64,000 nucleotides of DNA, taken from Nocardioides nitrophenolicus (GTDB taxonomy: Bacteria; Actinomycetota; Actinomycetes; Propionibacteriales; Nocardioidaceae). The position numbers were made by a program, and so were the translations under genes. Each line of letters starts with the position of its first letter. Within the stretch, counting starts at the first letter, position 1. The DNA lies in contig NZ_JAFBBY010000001.1 in assembly GCF_016907515.1 (NCBI RefSeq), forward strand, positions 1,426,001 to 1,490,000, read 5' to 3'. Below, in pieces: positions 33,936 through 41,451 of this stretch. The notes beneath the pieces were generated by a model that was given only the letters and a program-made list of their open reading frames with translations, did no database searches and was not told the DNA's origin.

Positions 33936-35210
33936 TCAGGGCCGTCGGTGGAAGCGGATCTCGCCGCTGGCCATGCTTTGGTGGGTGTAGCGGTGGTCGT
34001 GGATGCGGTGGTGGTGGAACCCGCACAGGGTCACGGCTCGATCGAGGTCGGTCGATCCACCCCGGGACCAGGGGTCCTCGTGGTGGAGATGGCACCAACG
34101 AGCGGGGACGGCGCAGCCCTCGGCGCGGCAGGTGTGGTCGCGCAGCCGGGCCGCGACCCGCTGAGCGGGTCGGAACAGCCGCGCGGAACGCCCCAGGTCG
34201 AGCGGACGACTGCGCCCGTCGAGAACGACCGGGATGATCCGGGCCTGACACGCCAGGCGCCGGGCCTCGCTGGCCGAGATGGCCTGGTCGCCGTCGTCGG
34301 CAAGGACGCCGGCGGCGGCCAGGTCGGCCCGCAGCTCCGCCAGCCCGACCGTGACACTGACCTGGGTCGCGTCGCCACCGTGTTCGGGCAGCCGGTCGGG
34401 GTCGAGCGGCTCGAGCAGCTCGAGGAACACCCAGGCCCGGCGGCGGCGTAACGGCGTTCGCGCGAGGTCGGGATTCGCCTCACGGTTCGGATCGTCGCCG
34501 GGGCCGGCGGGGTCGGGGCGGGCGGGGTTGGCGAAGGCGTCGAGGTAGCCCTTGAGCCGCTCCACCCCAGCCCTGGGCAGCACACCGGAGAACCGGGACC
34601 TTCCGTCGCCGAGGTCACGGAAGGTCAACGACGCCCGCTCACGGGCAGCCGTCTCTTCGGCCTCGAGCCTGCGGGCGAGCTCTCCCTCGGCGATCTCGGG
34701 AGCCACCACGTCGAGGATCCGCCGCCCCAGCCGGCGCAGCTCGACCGGACCGAACTCGCCGGCGTATGCCACCAGCCGGGCCTCGGCGTCGGCCCGGACC
34801 TCGGGCCCGAGCGCGGCGGGCAGGTCCGCCACCGCGGCCGCGATCACCCGCGCCTGCGCGGGATTCACCGCCCCGGTCCGCATCCCCGCCGCCACGGCCG
34901 GCCGTTCGCCCAAGGCGCGGGCCAGCTTCAGATCGGCCCGCGTGGCGACGGGATCCAGGTGGGCGGCATGAGCCAGCCACACCCCCGCGTCACGAGCACC
35001 GTGCACGGCAGCGACGTCACCCGCATCACCCAGAGCCCGCAGCCGCAGCTCCTCGACCTGGGCGGCCAGCGCGCTCGCCTCCAGGAGCAGCCGTTCCTTC
35101 TCGGCGGTCGACAGGTACAGCGGCTGCAGATCCCCGACCCGGGCCAGCGCGGCGCGCGCCTCGGCCACCGCGGCCAGCAACGGCTGGACGGACAGTGGCG
35201 TGACGGACAT
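33936..35210 (-). CDS. DUF222/HNH endonuclease-domain protein (13E12-like)
   Basis: 424 aa. The long helical N-terminal part is the DUF222 type; the C-terminal part has the HNH nuclease motif (CHLHHEDPWSRGG, then VTLCGFHHHRIH) with paired Cys/His. This is the layout of the repeated 13E12 proteins of mycobacteria. ATG at 35210 follows GGAAGG; the frame continues upstream but through the LexA box. It has nothing to do with catabolism and sits alone between catabolic units, so it was probably inserted there. LexA control (site at 35258) suggests expression after DNA damage. Confidence 0.88.
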   Translation of the reverse strand: MSVTPLSVQPLLAAVAEARAALARVGDLQPLYLSTAEKERLLLEASALAAQVEELRLRALGDAGDVAAVHGARDAGVWLAHAAHLDPVATRADLKLARALGERPAVAAGMRTGAVNPAQARVIAAAVADLPAALGPEVRADAEARLVAYAGEFGPVELRRLGRRILDVVAPEIAEGELARRLEAEETAARERASLTFRDLGDGRSRFSGVLPRAGVERLKGYLDAFANPARPDPAGPGDDPNREANPDLARTPLRRRRAWVFLELLEPLDPDRLPEHGGDATQVSVTVGLAELRADLAAAGVLADDGDQAISASEARRLACQARIIPVVLDGRSRPLDLGRSARLFRPAQRVAARLRDHTCRAEGCAVPARWCHLHHEDPWSRGGSTDLDRAVTLCGFHHHRIHDHRYTHQSMASGEIRFHRRP

Positions 35211-35230
35211 GGAGCGGCCTTCCCGAGATT

Positions 35231-35242
35231 CGACGTACGTCG
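35231..35242. repeat. 12-bp palindrome CGACGTACGTCG
   Basis: Perfect palindrome 15 bp downstream (toward the DUF222 gene) of the LexA box. It could be a second regulator site or just part of the leader; no function can be shown. Confidence 0.4.
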
Positions 35243-35257
35243 ACCCTACCACGGAAG

Positions 35258-35273
35258 TCGAACATATGTTCGA
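35258..35273. promoter_or_regulatory. LexA (SOS) box
   Basis: TCGAACATATGTTCGA is a perfect 16-bp palindrome that fits the actinobacterial/Gram-positive SOS box TCGAAC-N4-GTTCGA exactly. It lies 48 bp upstream of the DUF222/HNH start codon, a normal operator distance. 13E12-family genes in mycobacteria are often LexA-controlled. Confidence 0.85.
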
Positions 35274-35359
35274 ACAGGGCGCGAGCCCGTGGCCGGCGCG
35301 GGTCATGTCTCAGGACAGCGGTGACACCTCCGTGGCCTGGGCGGTGGCACGGCGCGCCC

Positions 35360-35475
35360 ACAGCTCGCGGGAAGAGGCGGTTCCACCAGACCCTGTCCTC
35401 CCGACTCGACCAGCAGCCTCGGGCCGCCACGCTCGCCGAGCCGCAGGCACAGCTCGACGCGTTCGGCCGCCCCCG
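35360..35475 (+). pseudogene. IS481-family transposase remnant
   Basis: A plus-strand scrap reading GKRRFHQTLSSRLDQQPRAA then TLAEPQAQLDAF matches the C-terminal part of IS481-type DDE transposases (ERFHQTLKxWLxxQP...TLAELQAxLDAF). The upstream catalytic domain and downstream end are missing. It lies between the LexA-box DUF222 gene and the SnoaL-like gene, marking an old insertion point. Confidence 0.6.
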
Positions 35476-35516
35476 CGCCGGGCCGGCCGACGTGGCCTGC
35501 CCGCCGCGGCGGGTGG

Positions 35517-35975
35517 TCACTTGCCGACGTGCACGTGCGTGGCGCCGGCGGGCGGCAGGTGCAGGGTCCGCTGCACCCGGATCCGCTTGTGGGCGAGCTT
35601 GAGCTCCCCGTCGACCTCGCGGTGGACGTCGTCGTACACCCCGATGATCACGCGGGTGCCCTCCTCCTCGAGCATGGTGGCCTCGAAGTAGGCATGGGTC
35701 ACGACGTCGTCGCCGTCGCGCTCGGCGAGCACATTGGTGACGACGTGCTTGCAGACCGGGATGCCGAGGGCGTTGTGTGCCCGGTACACGTCGAGGAATG
35801 CCTCGACGCCGTCCTCGGTCGGGTGGTCGCCCCGGGTGATCTTGATGTCGTCGGTGACCAGCGCGCGCAGGGTGTCGAGGTCGCCCTCGTCGACCGCGCG
35901 GGCATAGCGGAAGTACACCCGGGCGCTGCGGGCGCCGAGCACTCCGAGGTCGTCGGTCAGGTCGGTGGTGGTCAT
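35517..35975 (-). CDS. SnoaL-like (NTF2-fold) protein
   Basis: 152 aa small alpha+beta protein: VYFRYARAVDEGDLDTLRALVTDD at the start is characteristic of SnoaL-like/NTF2 folds (ketosteroid-isomerase type). The later part has regular strands (THAYFEATMLEEEGTRVIIG). ATG at 35975 overlaps the SDR stop (ATGA). Last gene of a four-gene unit. A role as isomerase or dehydratase on a pathway intermediate is possible; no catalytic residue assignment is safe. Confidence 0.78.
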   Translation of the reverse strand: MTTTDLTDDLGVLGARSARVYFRYARAVDEGDLDTLRALVTDDIKITRGDHPTEDGVEAFLDVYRAHNALGIPVCKHVVTNVLAERDGDDVVTHAYFEATMLEEEGTRVIIGVYDDVHREVDGELKLAHKRIRVQRTLHLPPAGATHVHVGK

Positions 35976-36760
35976 TTCGCGGTCTGTCCTCCGTCGATCG
36001 GGATGGTCACGCCGGTCACGAAGCCGGCGTCGTCACTGGCGAGGAAGGCGACGACCCCGGCGATCTCGTCGGGACTGGCGGCCCTCCCCAGGGGGATGAG
36101 CGAGATGAAGGTGCCCATCAGGTCGGCGACGTCGGCGCCGGGATCGCGCCCGAAGAAGGTCGGCAGCATGGGCGTGTCGACCGGCCCCGGGCAGATGCAG
36201 TTGACCCGCACTCCCTCCGGACCGCCCACCAGCGCGAGCGCGCGGGTGTACGCCGTGAGCGCGCCCTTGCACAGCGAGTAGAGCGGGCTGAAGGGCGAGC
36301 CGATCAGGGCGGCGGTCGAGGCGGTCATCGTGATCGACCCCGTGCCACCGGCTCTCTTGACCAGGTCGTAGCCGAGCGAGGCGACGAAGAAGGCGCTCTT
36401 GACGTTGACGTCGATCGAGCGCTGGAAGTCGTCCTCGGTGACGTCGATGCCGCCGGCGCCGGGCATGCCGACCTGGTTGTGCAGCACGTGCAGCCGGCCG
36501 TGCTCGGTCTCGATCCGCGCGTAGAACGCGCGCAGCGCGTCGTTGTCGGTGGCGTCGAGCCCGACGCCCGTGGCCGCTCCCCCGGCGGCCACGATGTCGC
36601 CGGCCACGGCGTCGGCCGCCTCCACGGACAGGTCGGCCACGTAGACGTGTGCGCCCTCGGCCGCGAGCCGGAGCGACACCGCCCGGCCCATGCCGGAGCC
36701 GCCGCCGACCACGGCCGCCACCCGGTCGGCGAGCCGGGGCCCGACGCCCCGGGGGCTCAT
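35972..36760 (-). CDS. SDR family oxidoreductase
   Basis: 262 aa SDR: GGGSGMG (19-25), NQVG (95-98, in place of NNAG), Ser148 and Tyr161/Lys165 in YSLCK, ending GVTIPIDGGQTAK. It resembles the SDR at 7805-8569, which follows the TMADH-like gene. ATG at 36760 overlaps the previous gene's stop and its own stop overlaps the SnoaL-like start. Confidence 0.85.
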   Translation of the reverse strand: MSPRGVGPRLADRVAAVVGGGSGMGRAVSLRLAAEGAHVYVADLSVEAADAVAGDIVAAGGAATGVGLDATDNDALRAFYARIETEHGRLHVLHNQVGMPGAGGIDVTEDDFQRSIDVNVKSAFFVASLGYDLVKRAGGTGSITMTASTAALIGSPFSPLYSLCKGALTAYTRALALVGGPEGVRVNCICPGPVDTPMLPTFFGRDPGADVADLMGTFISLIPLGRAASPDEIAGVVAFLASDDAGFVTGVTIPIDGGQTAK

Positions 36761-37146
36761 CGGTCGCTCCCGAGGAGTCGCCGCGACACCTGGGCCTCCC
36801 CGGTCGCACTGAAGAAGCCGACCAGGAAGGTGGAGGGGTCGAGGCTGTCGGAGACCGACACCAGCGGCTCCCGCCCGGTCGCGGCGGCCTCGGCCCGGTC
36901 CCGGCGACCGTGCAGGAAGCCGGCGTAGGCATCCTCCAGCCGGTCCTCCTCGACCTCGTAGACGGCGAGATAGCGGTACGGCATCTCCGGCGCGTCCGGC
37001 AGTGCGGCCCGCTCGAACCGCTGCCCGGTCGCGAAGCCGTCGAGCTTGTCGATGGTGTCGACCAGGTGGGCGTCGTACCAGCGGTTGAACTCGTCCTCGC
37101 GGTCCGGCCTGGCGTTCGAGAGGACGACCATCAGGTGCCGGGCCAC
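36757..37146 (-). CDS. Small dimeric alpha/beta-barrel protein (EthD/Dabb-like)
   Basis: 129 aa. VVLSNARPDREDEFNRWYDAHL followed by LDGFATGQRFE is the layout of ferredoxin-like dimeric alpha/beta-barrel proteins such as EthD and Dabb. The start is a GTG 2 nt after the PPOX stop; an ATG at 37131 is possible. Such proteins accompany degradative P450 and hydroxylase systems in actinobacteria with mostly unknown roles. The family call is by pattern. Confidence 0.6.
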   Translation of the reverse strand: MARHLMVVLSNARPDREDEFNRWYDAHLVDTIDKLDGFATGQRFERAALPDAPEMPYRYLAVYEVEEDRLEDAYAGFLHGRRDRAEAAATGREPLVSVSDSLDPSTFLVGFFSATGEAQVSRRLLGSDR

Positions 37147-37148
37147 GC

Positions 37149-37727
37149 TCAGGCTCCCGCGCTCGTGGAGGACGAGACGGCCTCGCCCTTCGCGCGCCCG
37201 ACGTCGGCGCCCTTGGCCATGCCCCGGCCGTTGCCGGGGATCTTGCGCTGGTCGTGGCTGGCGGTGATGCCGACCGGGCGCACCTCGAAGACCACCCGCT
37301 GGGGGCTGTCGAGCAGGGCGCGCCAGGAGTCCGGGTCGGCCGGCTGGAGAGCGCGGGTGAACCGGTCCAGGAACCAGTCGACGGTCTCCCGGTCGCGGTG
37401 GACGGTGACCTGCCCGCGCACCGACAGCATCCGGCGTCCCTCGAGCCCGCTGCCGGTGCTGGAGACGACGATCGAGACCCGCTGGTCGGCGGCCAGCGCC
37501 CGGACGTGGCCGCGGCCCTCGACCGCGGTCAGCCAGAAGGTGCCGTCGACGTTGATGTAGCTCATCACGACGCCGCACGGCCAGCCCTGGTCGTTGACGT
37601 AGACGAAGGTGCACTCCGTCTGGGTGTCGAGCAGCTCCACCCGGTCGCTCAGGTCGAGCTGGGTGCCGGCGAGCTTCTCGAGGTTCTGGGTGCCGAGCTC
37701 CGTGGCCGGCTGGGCGGGCTGGGACAT
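37149..37727 (-). CDS. Pyridoxamine 5'-phosphate oxidase-fold flavoprotein
   Basis: 192 aa split-barrel protein of the PNPOx/FDOR group: LLDTQTECTFVYVNDQGWPCGVV at the start, FWLTAVEGRGHVRALAADQRVSIVV in the middle. These bind FMN or F420 and reduce or oxidise small substrates. The C-terminal tail is basic and low in structure (KGADVGRAKGEAVSSSTSA). ATG at 37727 has GGAGG upstream. First gene of the minus unit, divergent from the thiolase. Confidence 0.78.
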   Translation of the reverse strand: MSQPAQPATELGTQNLEKLAGTQLDLSDRVELLDTQTECTFVYVNDQGWPCGVVMSYINVDGTFWLTAVEGRGHVRALAADQRVSIVVSSTGSGLEGRRMLSVRGQVTVHRDRETVDWFLDRFTRALQPADPDSWRALLDSPQRVVFEVRPVGITASHDQRKIPGNGRGMAKGADVGRAKGEAVSSSTSAGA

Positions 37728-37770
37728 GACGCCTCCTCGCGGTCGCGACGGGCGCGGGGCCCCGTCGCTG

Positions 37771-37794
37771 GATCTGTGATCATGATTACACGAG
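37771..37794. promoter_or_regulatory. AT-rich operator/promoter island f
   Basis: GTGATCATGATTACACGAG, on the minus strand GTGTAATCATGATCAC, about 45 bp upstream of the PPOX gene. TAATCATGATCAC is close to the consensus. Paired with island g in the same intergenic region, each facing its own gene. Confidence 0.66.
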
Positions 37795-37826
37795 ATTTCC
37801 GTCTTCCCGCAAGAGCCCGACCACGA

Positions 37827-37850
37827 TAGGATAATGATGATCATCAATGA
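37827..37850. promoter_or_regulatory. AT-rich operator/promoter island g
   Basis: GGATAATGATGATCATCAAT upstream of the thiolase, including the perfect palindrome TGATGATCATCA (37835-37846). The palindromic copy suggests a dimeric regulator. Confidence 0.68.
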
Positions 37851-37865
37851 GACTCGGAGGTTCCC

Positions 37866-39050
37866 ATGACCGATGCCGTCATCGTCGACGCGGTCCGCAC
37901 CCCCATGGGCAGGGGCAAGCCGGGCGGCGCACTGTCCGAGGTCCACGCCGTGGACCTCCTCGCGGCGGCACTGCAGGGCCTGGTCCGGCGTACCGGCATC
38001 GATCCCGGCACCGTCGAGGACTTCATGGTCGGCTGCGTGAGCCAGGCCGGCGAGCAGTCGGCCACGCCGGGCCGCCAGGCCTGGCTCGCGTCCGGCTATC
38101 CCGTGCACGTGCCGTCGGTGACGATCGAGCGCAAGTGCGGCTCGGGTCAGCAGGCCCTCGAGTTCGCCGCGCAGGCGGTCCGCGCCGGGGTGCACGACAT
38201 CGTCGTCGCCGGCGGCATCGAGTCGATGAGCCGGGTGCCGATGGGCTCGGCCCGGATGGGCGCGGACCCGCACGGGCCCGCCGTCCACGCGCGGTTCCCG
38301 CACCTGAGCGGTCAGGGCGTCGCCGCCGAGCTGGTCGCCGACAAGTGGGGACTGAGCCGGCGCGGGCTCGACGAGTACTCCGCGCGCTCCCACGAGCTCG
38401 CCGCCGCGGCGGCCGACTCCGGGGGCTTCGACGACGAGATCGTCCCCGTGACCACGCCCGACGGCGGCGTCGTGGCACTCGACGAGTCCATCCGGCGCGG
38501 TACGACGGCCGACCGGCTCGGCGAGCTGCGGGCGGTCTTCGGCACCGACGAGAACCGCGCGGCCCACCCGCAGGTCGACTGGAAGGTCACCGCGGGCAAC
38601 TCCAGCCAGATCACCGACGGTGCCGGCGCCGTCCTGGTCATGAGCGCGACCAGGGCGGCCGAGCTCGGGCTGCGCCCCCGCGCCCGGATCGTCGCGTCCT
38701 CGGTCGTCGGCGACGACCCCACGCTGATGCTCACCGGCCCGATCCCCGCGACCGCCAAGGCGCTGGCCCGCGCCGGGCTGTCGATCGACCAGATGGACGC
38801 GGTCGAGATCAACGAGGCGTTCGCGCCGGTCCCGCTCGCCTGGGCCGCGGAGTTCCCCGGCCTGCCCGCGGAGCGGCTCAACCCGCGGGGCGGGGCGATC
38901 GCGCTGGGCCACCCGCTGGGCGCCTCGGGCATCCGCCTGATGACCACCCTGATCAACCACCTCGAGCAGACCGGCGGCCGCTACGGCCTGCAGTCGATGT
39001 GCGAGGCGGGCGGCATGGCCAACGCCACCATCATCGAGATCCTCTCCTGA
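37866..39050 (+). CDS. Acetyl-CoA acyltransferase (thiolase)
   Basis: 394 aa thiolase: nucleophile Cys91 in ERKCGSGQQ, His349 in GGAIALGHPLGA and Cys379 in MCEAGGMAN, so fully active by motif. ATG at 37866 follows CGGAGG. First gene of a three-gene unit (thiolase, SDR, crotonase) with a strong terminator at its end. Together with the convergent ACAD/BadI-like pair this makes a full beta-oxidation set. Confidence 0.92.
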   Translation: MTDAVIVDAVRTPMGRGKPGGALSEVHAVDLLAAALQGLVRRTGIDPGTVEDFMVGCVSQAGEQSATPGRQAWLASGYPVHVPSVTIERKCGSGQQALEFAAQAVRAGVHDIVVAGGIESMSRVPMGSARMGADPHGPAVHARFPHLSGQGVAAELVADKWGLSRRGLDEYSARSHELAAAAADSGGFDDEIVPVTTPDGGVVALDESIRRGTTADRLGELRAVFGTDENRAAHPQVDWKVTAGNSSQITDGAGAVLVMSATRAAELGLRPRARIVASSVVGDDPTLMLTGPIPATAKALARAGLSIDQMDAVEINEAFAPVPLAWAAEFPGLPAERLNPRGGAIALGHPLGASGIRLMTTLINHLEQTGGRYGLQSMCEAGGMANATIIEILS

Positions 39051-39066
39051 CCCGAAAGGCAGCACC

Positions 39067-39834
39067 GTGATCCTCAGCAGCGCAGGCTCCGCCATCGTCA
39101 CCGGCGGGGCCTCCGGCCTCGGCCTGGCCACCGTCACCCGACTGGTGGACCGGGGCGTCCCGACCACGATCGTCGACCTCCCCGGCTCGGCCGGGGCCGA
39201 GGTGGCCGAGAAGCTGGGTGAGCTGGCCAGCTTCGCGCCGGCCGACGTGCGCGACGCCGATGCGGTCGGCCGGGCGGTCGACCTCGCGACCCAGCGGGCA
39301 CCGCTTCGTCACCTGGTGCACTGCGCCGGTCGCGGTGGCACGGTACGGGTCGTCAACCGCGACGGCAGCGCCGGCGACTACGACGCGTACCGGGAGATCG
39401 TCGACATCAACCTCAACGGCACCTTCAACGTGCTGCGCCTCGCGGCCGCGAGCATGGCGGCCAACGAGCCGGAGGACGGCCAGCGCGGGGCCTGCGTGCT
39501 GACCGCGTCCGTGGCCGCGTGGGAGGGCCAGGTCGGCCAGCTGCCGTACGCCTCGGCCAAGGCCGGCGTGGTCGGGCTGACCGTCGTGGCGGCTCGCGAC
39601 CTGGCCCGCTCCCTGGTGCGGGTCTGCAGCATCGCGCCCGGTGTCTTCGACACCCCGATCCTCAGCCGGCACGGCGACGAGGTCATCGCCAAGCTCGGCG
39701 CCCAGGTGCCCCACCCGTCACGGCTGGGCCGCCCCGAGGAGTACGCCAGCACCGCGCTGCACATCCTCGAGAACGACTACCTCAACGGCGAGACGATCCG
39801 CCTCGACGGCGCGATCCGGATGGCGCCGCGGTGA
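39067..39834 (+). CDS. SDR, probable 3-hydroxyacyl-CoA dehydrogenase (HSD10 type)
   Basis: 255 aa SDR with TGGASGLG (12-19), CAG (86-88, a NAG variant), Ser148 and Tyr161/Lys165 in YASAK. The block [15 protein letters not shown] and the [24 protein letters not shown] tail are those of type II 3-hydroxyacyl-CoA dehydrogenases. GTG at 39067. Its position between thiolase and crotonase fits the hydroxyacyl-CoA oxidation step. The stop overlaps the crotonase GTG by 4 nt. Confidence 0.85.
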   Translation: MILSSAGSAIVTGGASGLGLATVTRLVDRGVPTTIVDLPGSAGAEVAEKLGELASFAPADVRDADAVGRAVDLATQRAPLRHLVHCAGRGGTVRVVNRDGSAGDYDAYREIVDINLNGTFNVLRLAAASMAANEPEDGQRGACVLTASVAAWEGQVGQLPYASAKAGVVGLTVVAARDLARSLVRVCSIAPGVFDTPILSRHGDEVIAKLGAQVPHPSRLGRPEEYASTALHILENDYLNGETIRLDGAIRMAPR

Positions 39835-40604
39835 GCGAGGAGCTCGGCCCGGTCCGCACCGAGGTGAGCGACGGCGTCCTCGTCATCACCATCGACCGGC
39901 CCGATGCGCGCAACGCCATCGACACCGTGACCGCCGTGGCCGTCGGTGCGGCGATCGACCGCCTGGACGCCGACCCCTCACTCGTGTCCGGCGTGATCAC
40001 CGGCGCCAACGACACCTTCTGTGCGGGCATGGACCTCAAGGCGTTCCTGGCCGGCGAGAAGCCGTCGATCCCCGGCCGCGGGTTCGCCGGCATCGTCGAG
40101 GGCCCGCCGGAGAAGCCGATCATCGCCGCGGTGGAGGGCTACGCCCTGGCGGGCGGGTTCGAGATCGCGCTCGCGTGCGACATGATCGTGGCCGCCGAGA
40201 ACGCCAGGTTCGGCCTGCCCGAGGTCAAGCGCGGCCTGGTCGCCGCCGGCGGCGGGCTGATGCGGCTGCCCGAGCGGGTGCCGTACCACCTGGCGATGGA
40301 GTGGGCGCTCACCGGCGCGATGATCAGCGCCGAGCAGGCCGCCGCGGTCCACCTGGTCAACCGGGTGACCGCGCCGGGGGGCGCGCTCGCCGGCGCGCTC
40401 GAGATCGCTCGGGCGATCGCCGAGAACGGACCGCTGGCCGTGCGCGCCACGAAGCAGATCATCGTCGAGTCGCCCGCGTGGACCCGCGCCGAGATGTTCG
40501 ACAAGCAGCGCGAGATCAGTCTCCCGGTCCGCGCCTCGGAGGACGCGCGCGAGGGCGCCACCGCGTTCAAGGAGAAGCGCGCGCCGCGCTGGACCGGTCG
40601 CTGA
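39831..40604 (+). CDS. Enoyl-CoA hydratase (crotonase)
   Basis: 257 aa crotonase: oxyanion segments DTFCAGMDLKAF and GYALAGGFEIALACD, and LPEVKRGLVAAGG with the hydratase Glu position. The C-terminal EGATAFKEKRAPRW is typical. GTG at 39831 overlaps the SDR stop (GTGA). It supplies hydration in the same unit as the thiolase and dehydrogenase. Confidence 0.9.
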   Translation: MSEELGPVRTEVSDGVLVITIDRPDARNAIDTVTAVAVGAAIDRLDADPSLVSGVITGANDTFCAGMDLKAFLAGEKPSIPGRGFAGIVEGPPEKPIIAAVEGYALAGGFEIALACDMIVAAENARFGLPEVKRGLVAAGGGLMRLPERVPYHLAMEWALTGAMISAEQAAAVHLVNRVTAPGGALAGALEIARAIAENGPLAVRATKQIIVESPAWTRAEMFDKQREISLPVRASEDAREGATAFKEKRAPRWTGR

Positions 40605-40620
40605 CCGGGCTCCGCACGCG

Positions 40621-40663
40621 ACGAGGGCCGGTCGCCACCTCCGCGGTGGCGACCGGCCCTCGT
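40621..40663. terminator. Bidirectional hairpin terminator
   Basis: Perfect 19-bp stem (left arm begins ACGAGGGCCGGTCGCCACC) with a 5-nt loop between the convergent crotonase genes. Confidence 0.8.
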
Positions 40664-40686
40664 GCTCGTCCCAGGCTCAGCCAGGT

Positions 40687-41451
40687 TCAGGCCGGGTCGG
40701 GGAAGCGCGGCTTGCGCTTCTCCATGAACGACGCGGCCCCCTCGCGCATGTCGGGGCTGCCGATCGCCTGCACCAGCATGCCGAGACCGTTGGAGAAGGA
40801 GTCGCGGGCGGCGTTCCACCACAGGTTGCTGCTGATCTTGGTGATCTCGACGTAGCGCGGGCTGAGCCGCGTGAGCTCCTCGACCATCCCGTCCACGGTC
40901 GCCTCGAGCTGGTCGTCGTCGACGACCTCGTTGACCAGGCCCATCTCGTACGCGCGCTCGGCCGAGTAGCGGCGGCACAGCATCGCCAGCTCCTTGGCGC
41001 GCTTCTCCCCGATCTGCACGCCCATCACGTTGGTGGCACCGGTGACCGGGGAGCTGCCGACCTTGGGGCCGGTCTGGCCGAAGGTCGCCGAGCGGGCGGC
41101 CACGGCCAGGTCGCAGGCGACGACCAGCTCGTTGCCGCCACCGGCAGCGGCGCCGTTGACCGCCGCGATCACCGGCCGCGGGCAGGTCCGCACCGCGTCG
41201 AAGAGGCGCAGCGAGGAGCGGTAGAGCCCGCGCATCGACGCCATGTCGGGCTCGCTGAGGTTCGTCAGCGCGCCTCCCGCGCAGAAGGAGCCACCCGAGC
41301 CGGTGATCACCACCGCGTGGTACGTCGAGGTGTCCTCGAGCGCCTCCGTGATCGCGGCAGCCATCGGGGCGTCGTACGCATTGCGTCGCTCCGGGCGGTT
41401 CAGCCGGATCCACAGCGCGGCGCCGCGCTCCTCGATCAGCACGTCGTTCAT
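40687..41451 (-). CDS. MenB/BadI-like crotonase (possible ring-opening hydrolase)
   Basis: 254 aa crotonase that is not an ordinary hydratase. The block FGQTGPKVGS (124-133) is the signature of naphthoyl-CoA synthase (MenB) and of the ring-opening 2-ketocyclohexanecarboxyl-CoA hydrolase BadI. After it the usual DGG residues are replaced by SPVTG. Oxyanion segments are SFCAGGAL and AAAGGGNELVVACD; LCRRYSAERAYEMGLVNEVV also matches MenB/BadI. ATG at 41451 overlaps the ACAD stop. In a menaquinone operon it would be MenB, but here it lies with beta-oxidation genes, so C-C hydrolysis of a cyclic ketoacyl-CoA is more likely. Confidence 0.8.
   Translation of the reverse strand: MNDVLIEERGAALWIRLNRPERRNAYDAPMAAAITEALEDTSTYHAVVITGSGGSFCAGGALTNLSEPDMASMRGLYRSSLRLFDAVRTCPRPVIAAVNGAAAGGGNELVVACDLAVAARSATFGQTGPKVGSSPVTGATNVMGVQIGEKRAKELAMLCRRYSAERAYEMGLVNEVVDDDQLEATVDGMVEELTRLSPRYVEITKISSNLWWNAARDSFSNGLGMLVQAIGSPDMREGAASFMEKRKPRFPDPA

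Noticed and set aside
35200..35691. 163-codon plus frame across the LexA box region
   Set aside because: Arg/Pro/Ala-rich, begins inside the DUF222 leader and runs into the SnoaL-like gene; only the IS481 scrap in another frame is credible.
40687..41451. Menaquinone synthase menB
   Set aside because: FGQTGPKVGS fits, but no other men gene is near and it is coupled to an acyl-CoA dehydrogenase; kept as BadI/MenB-like.
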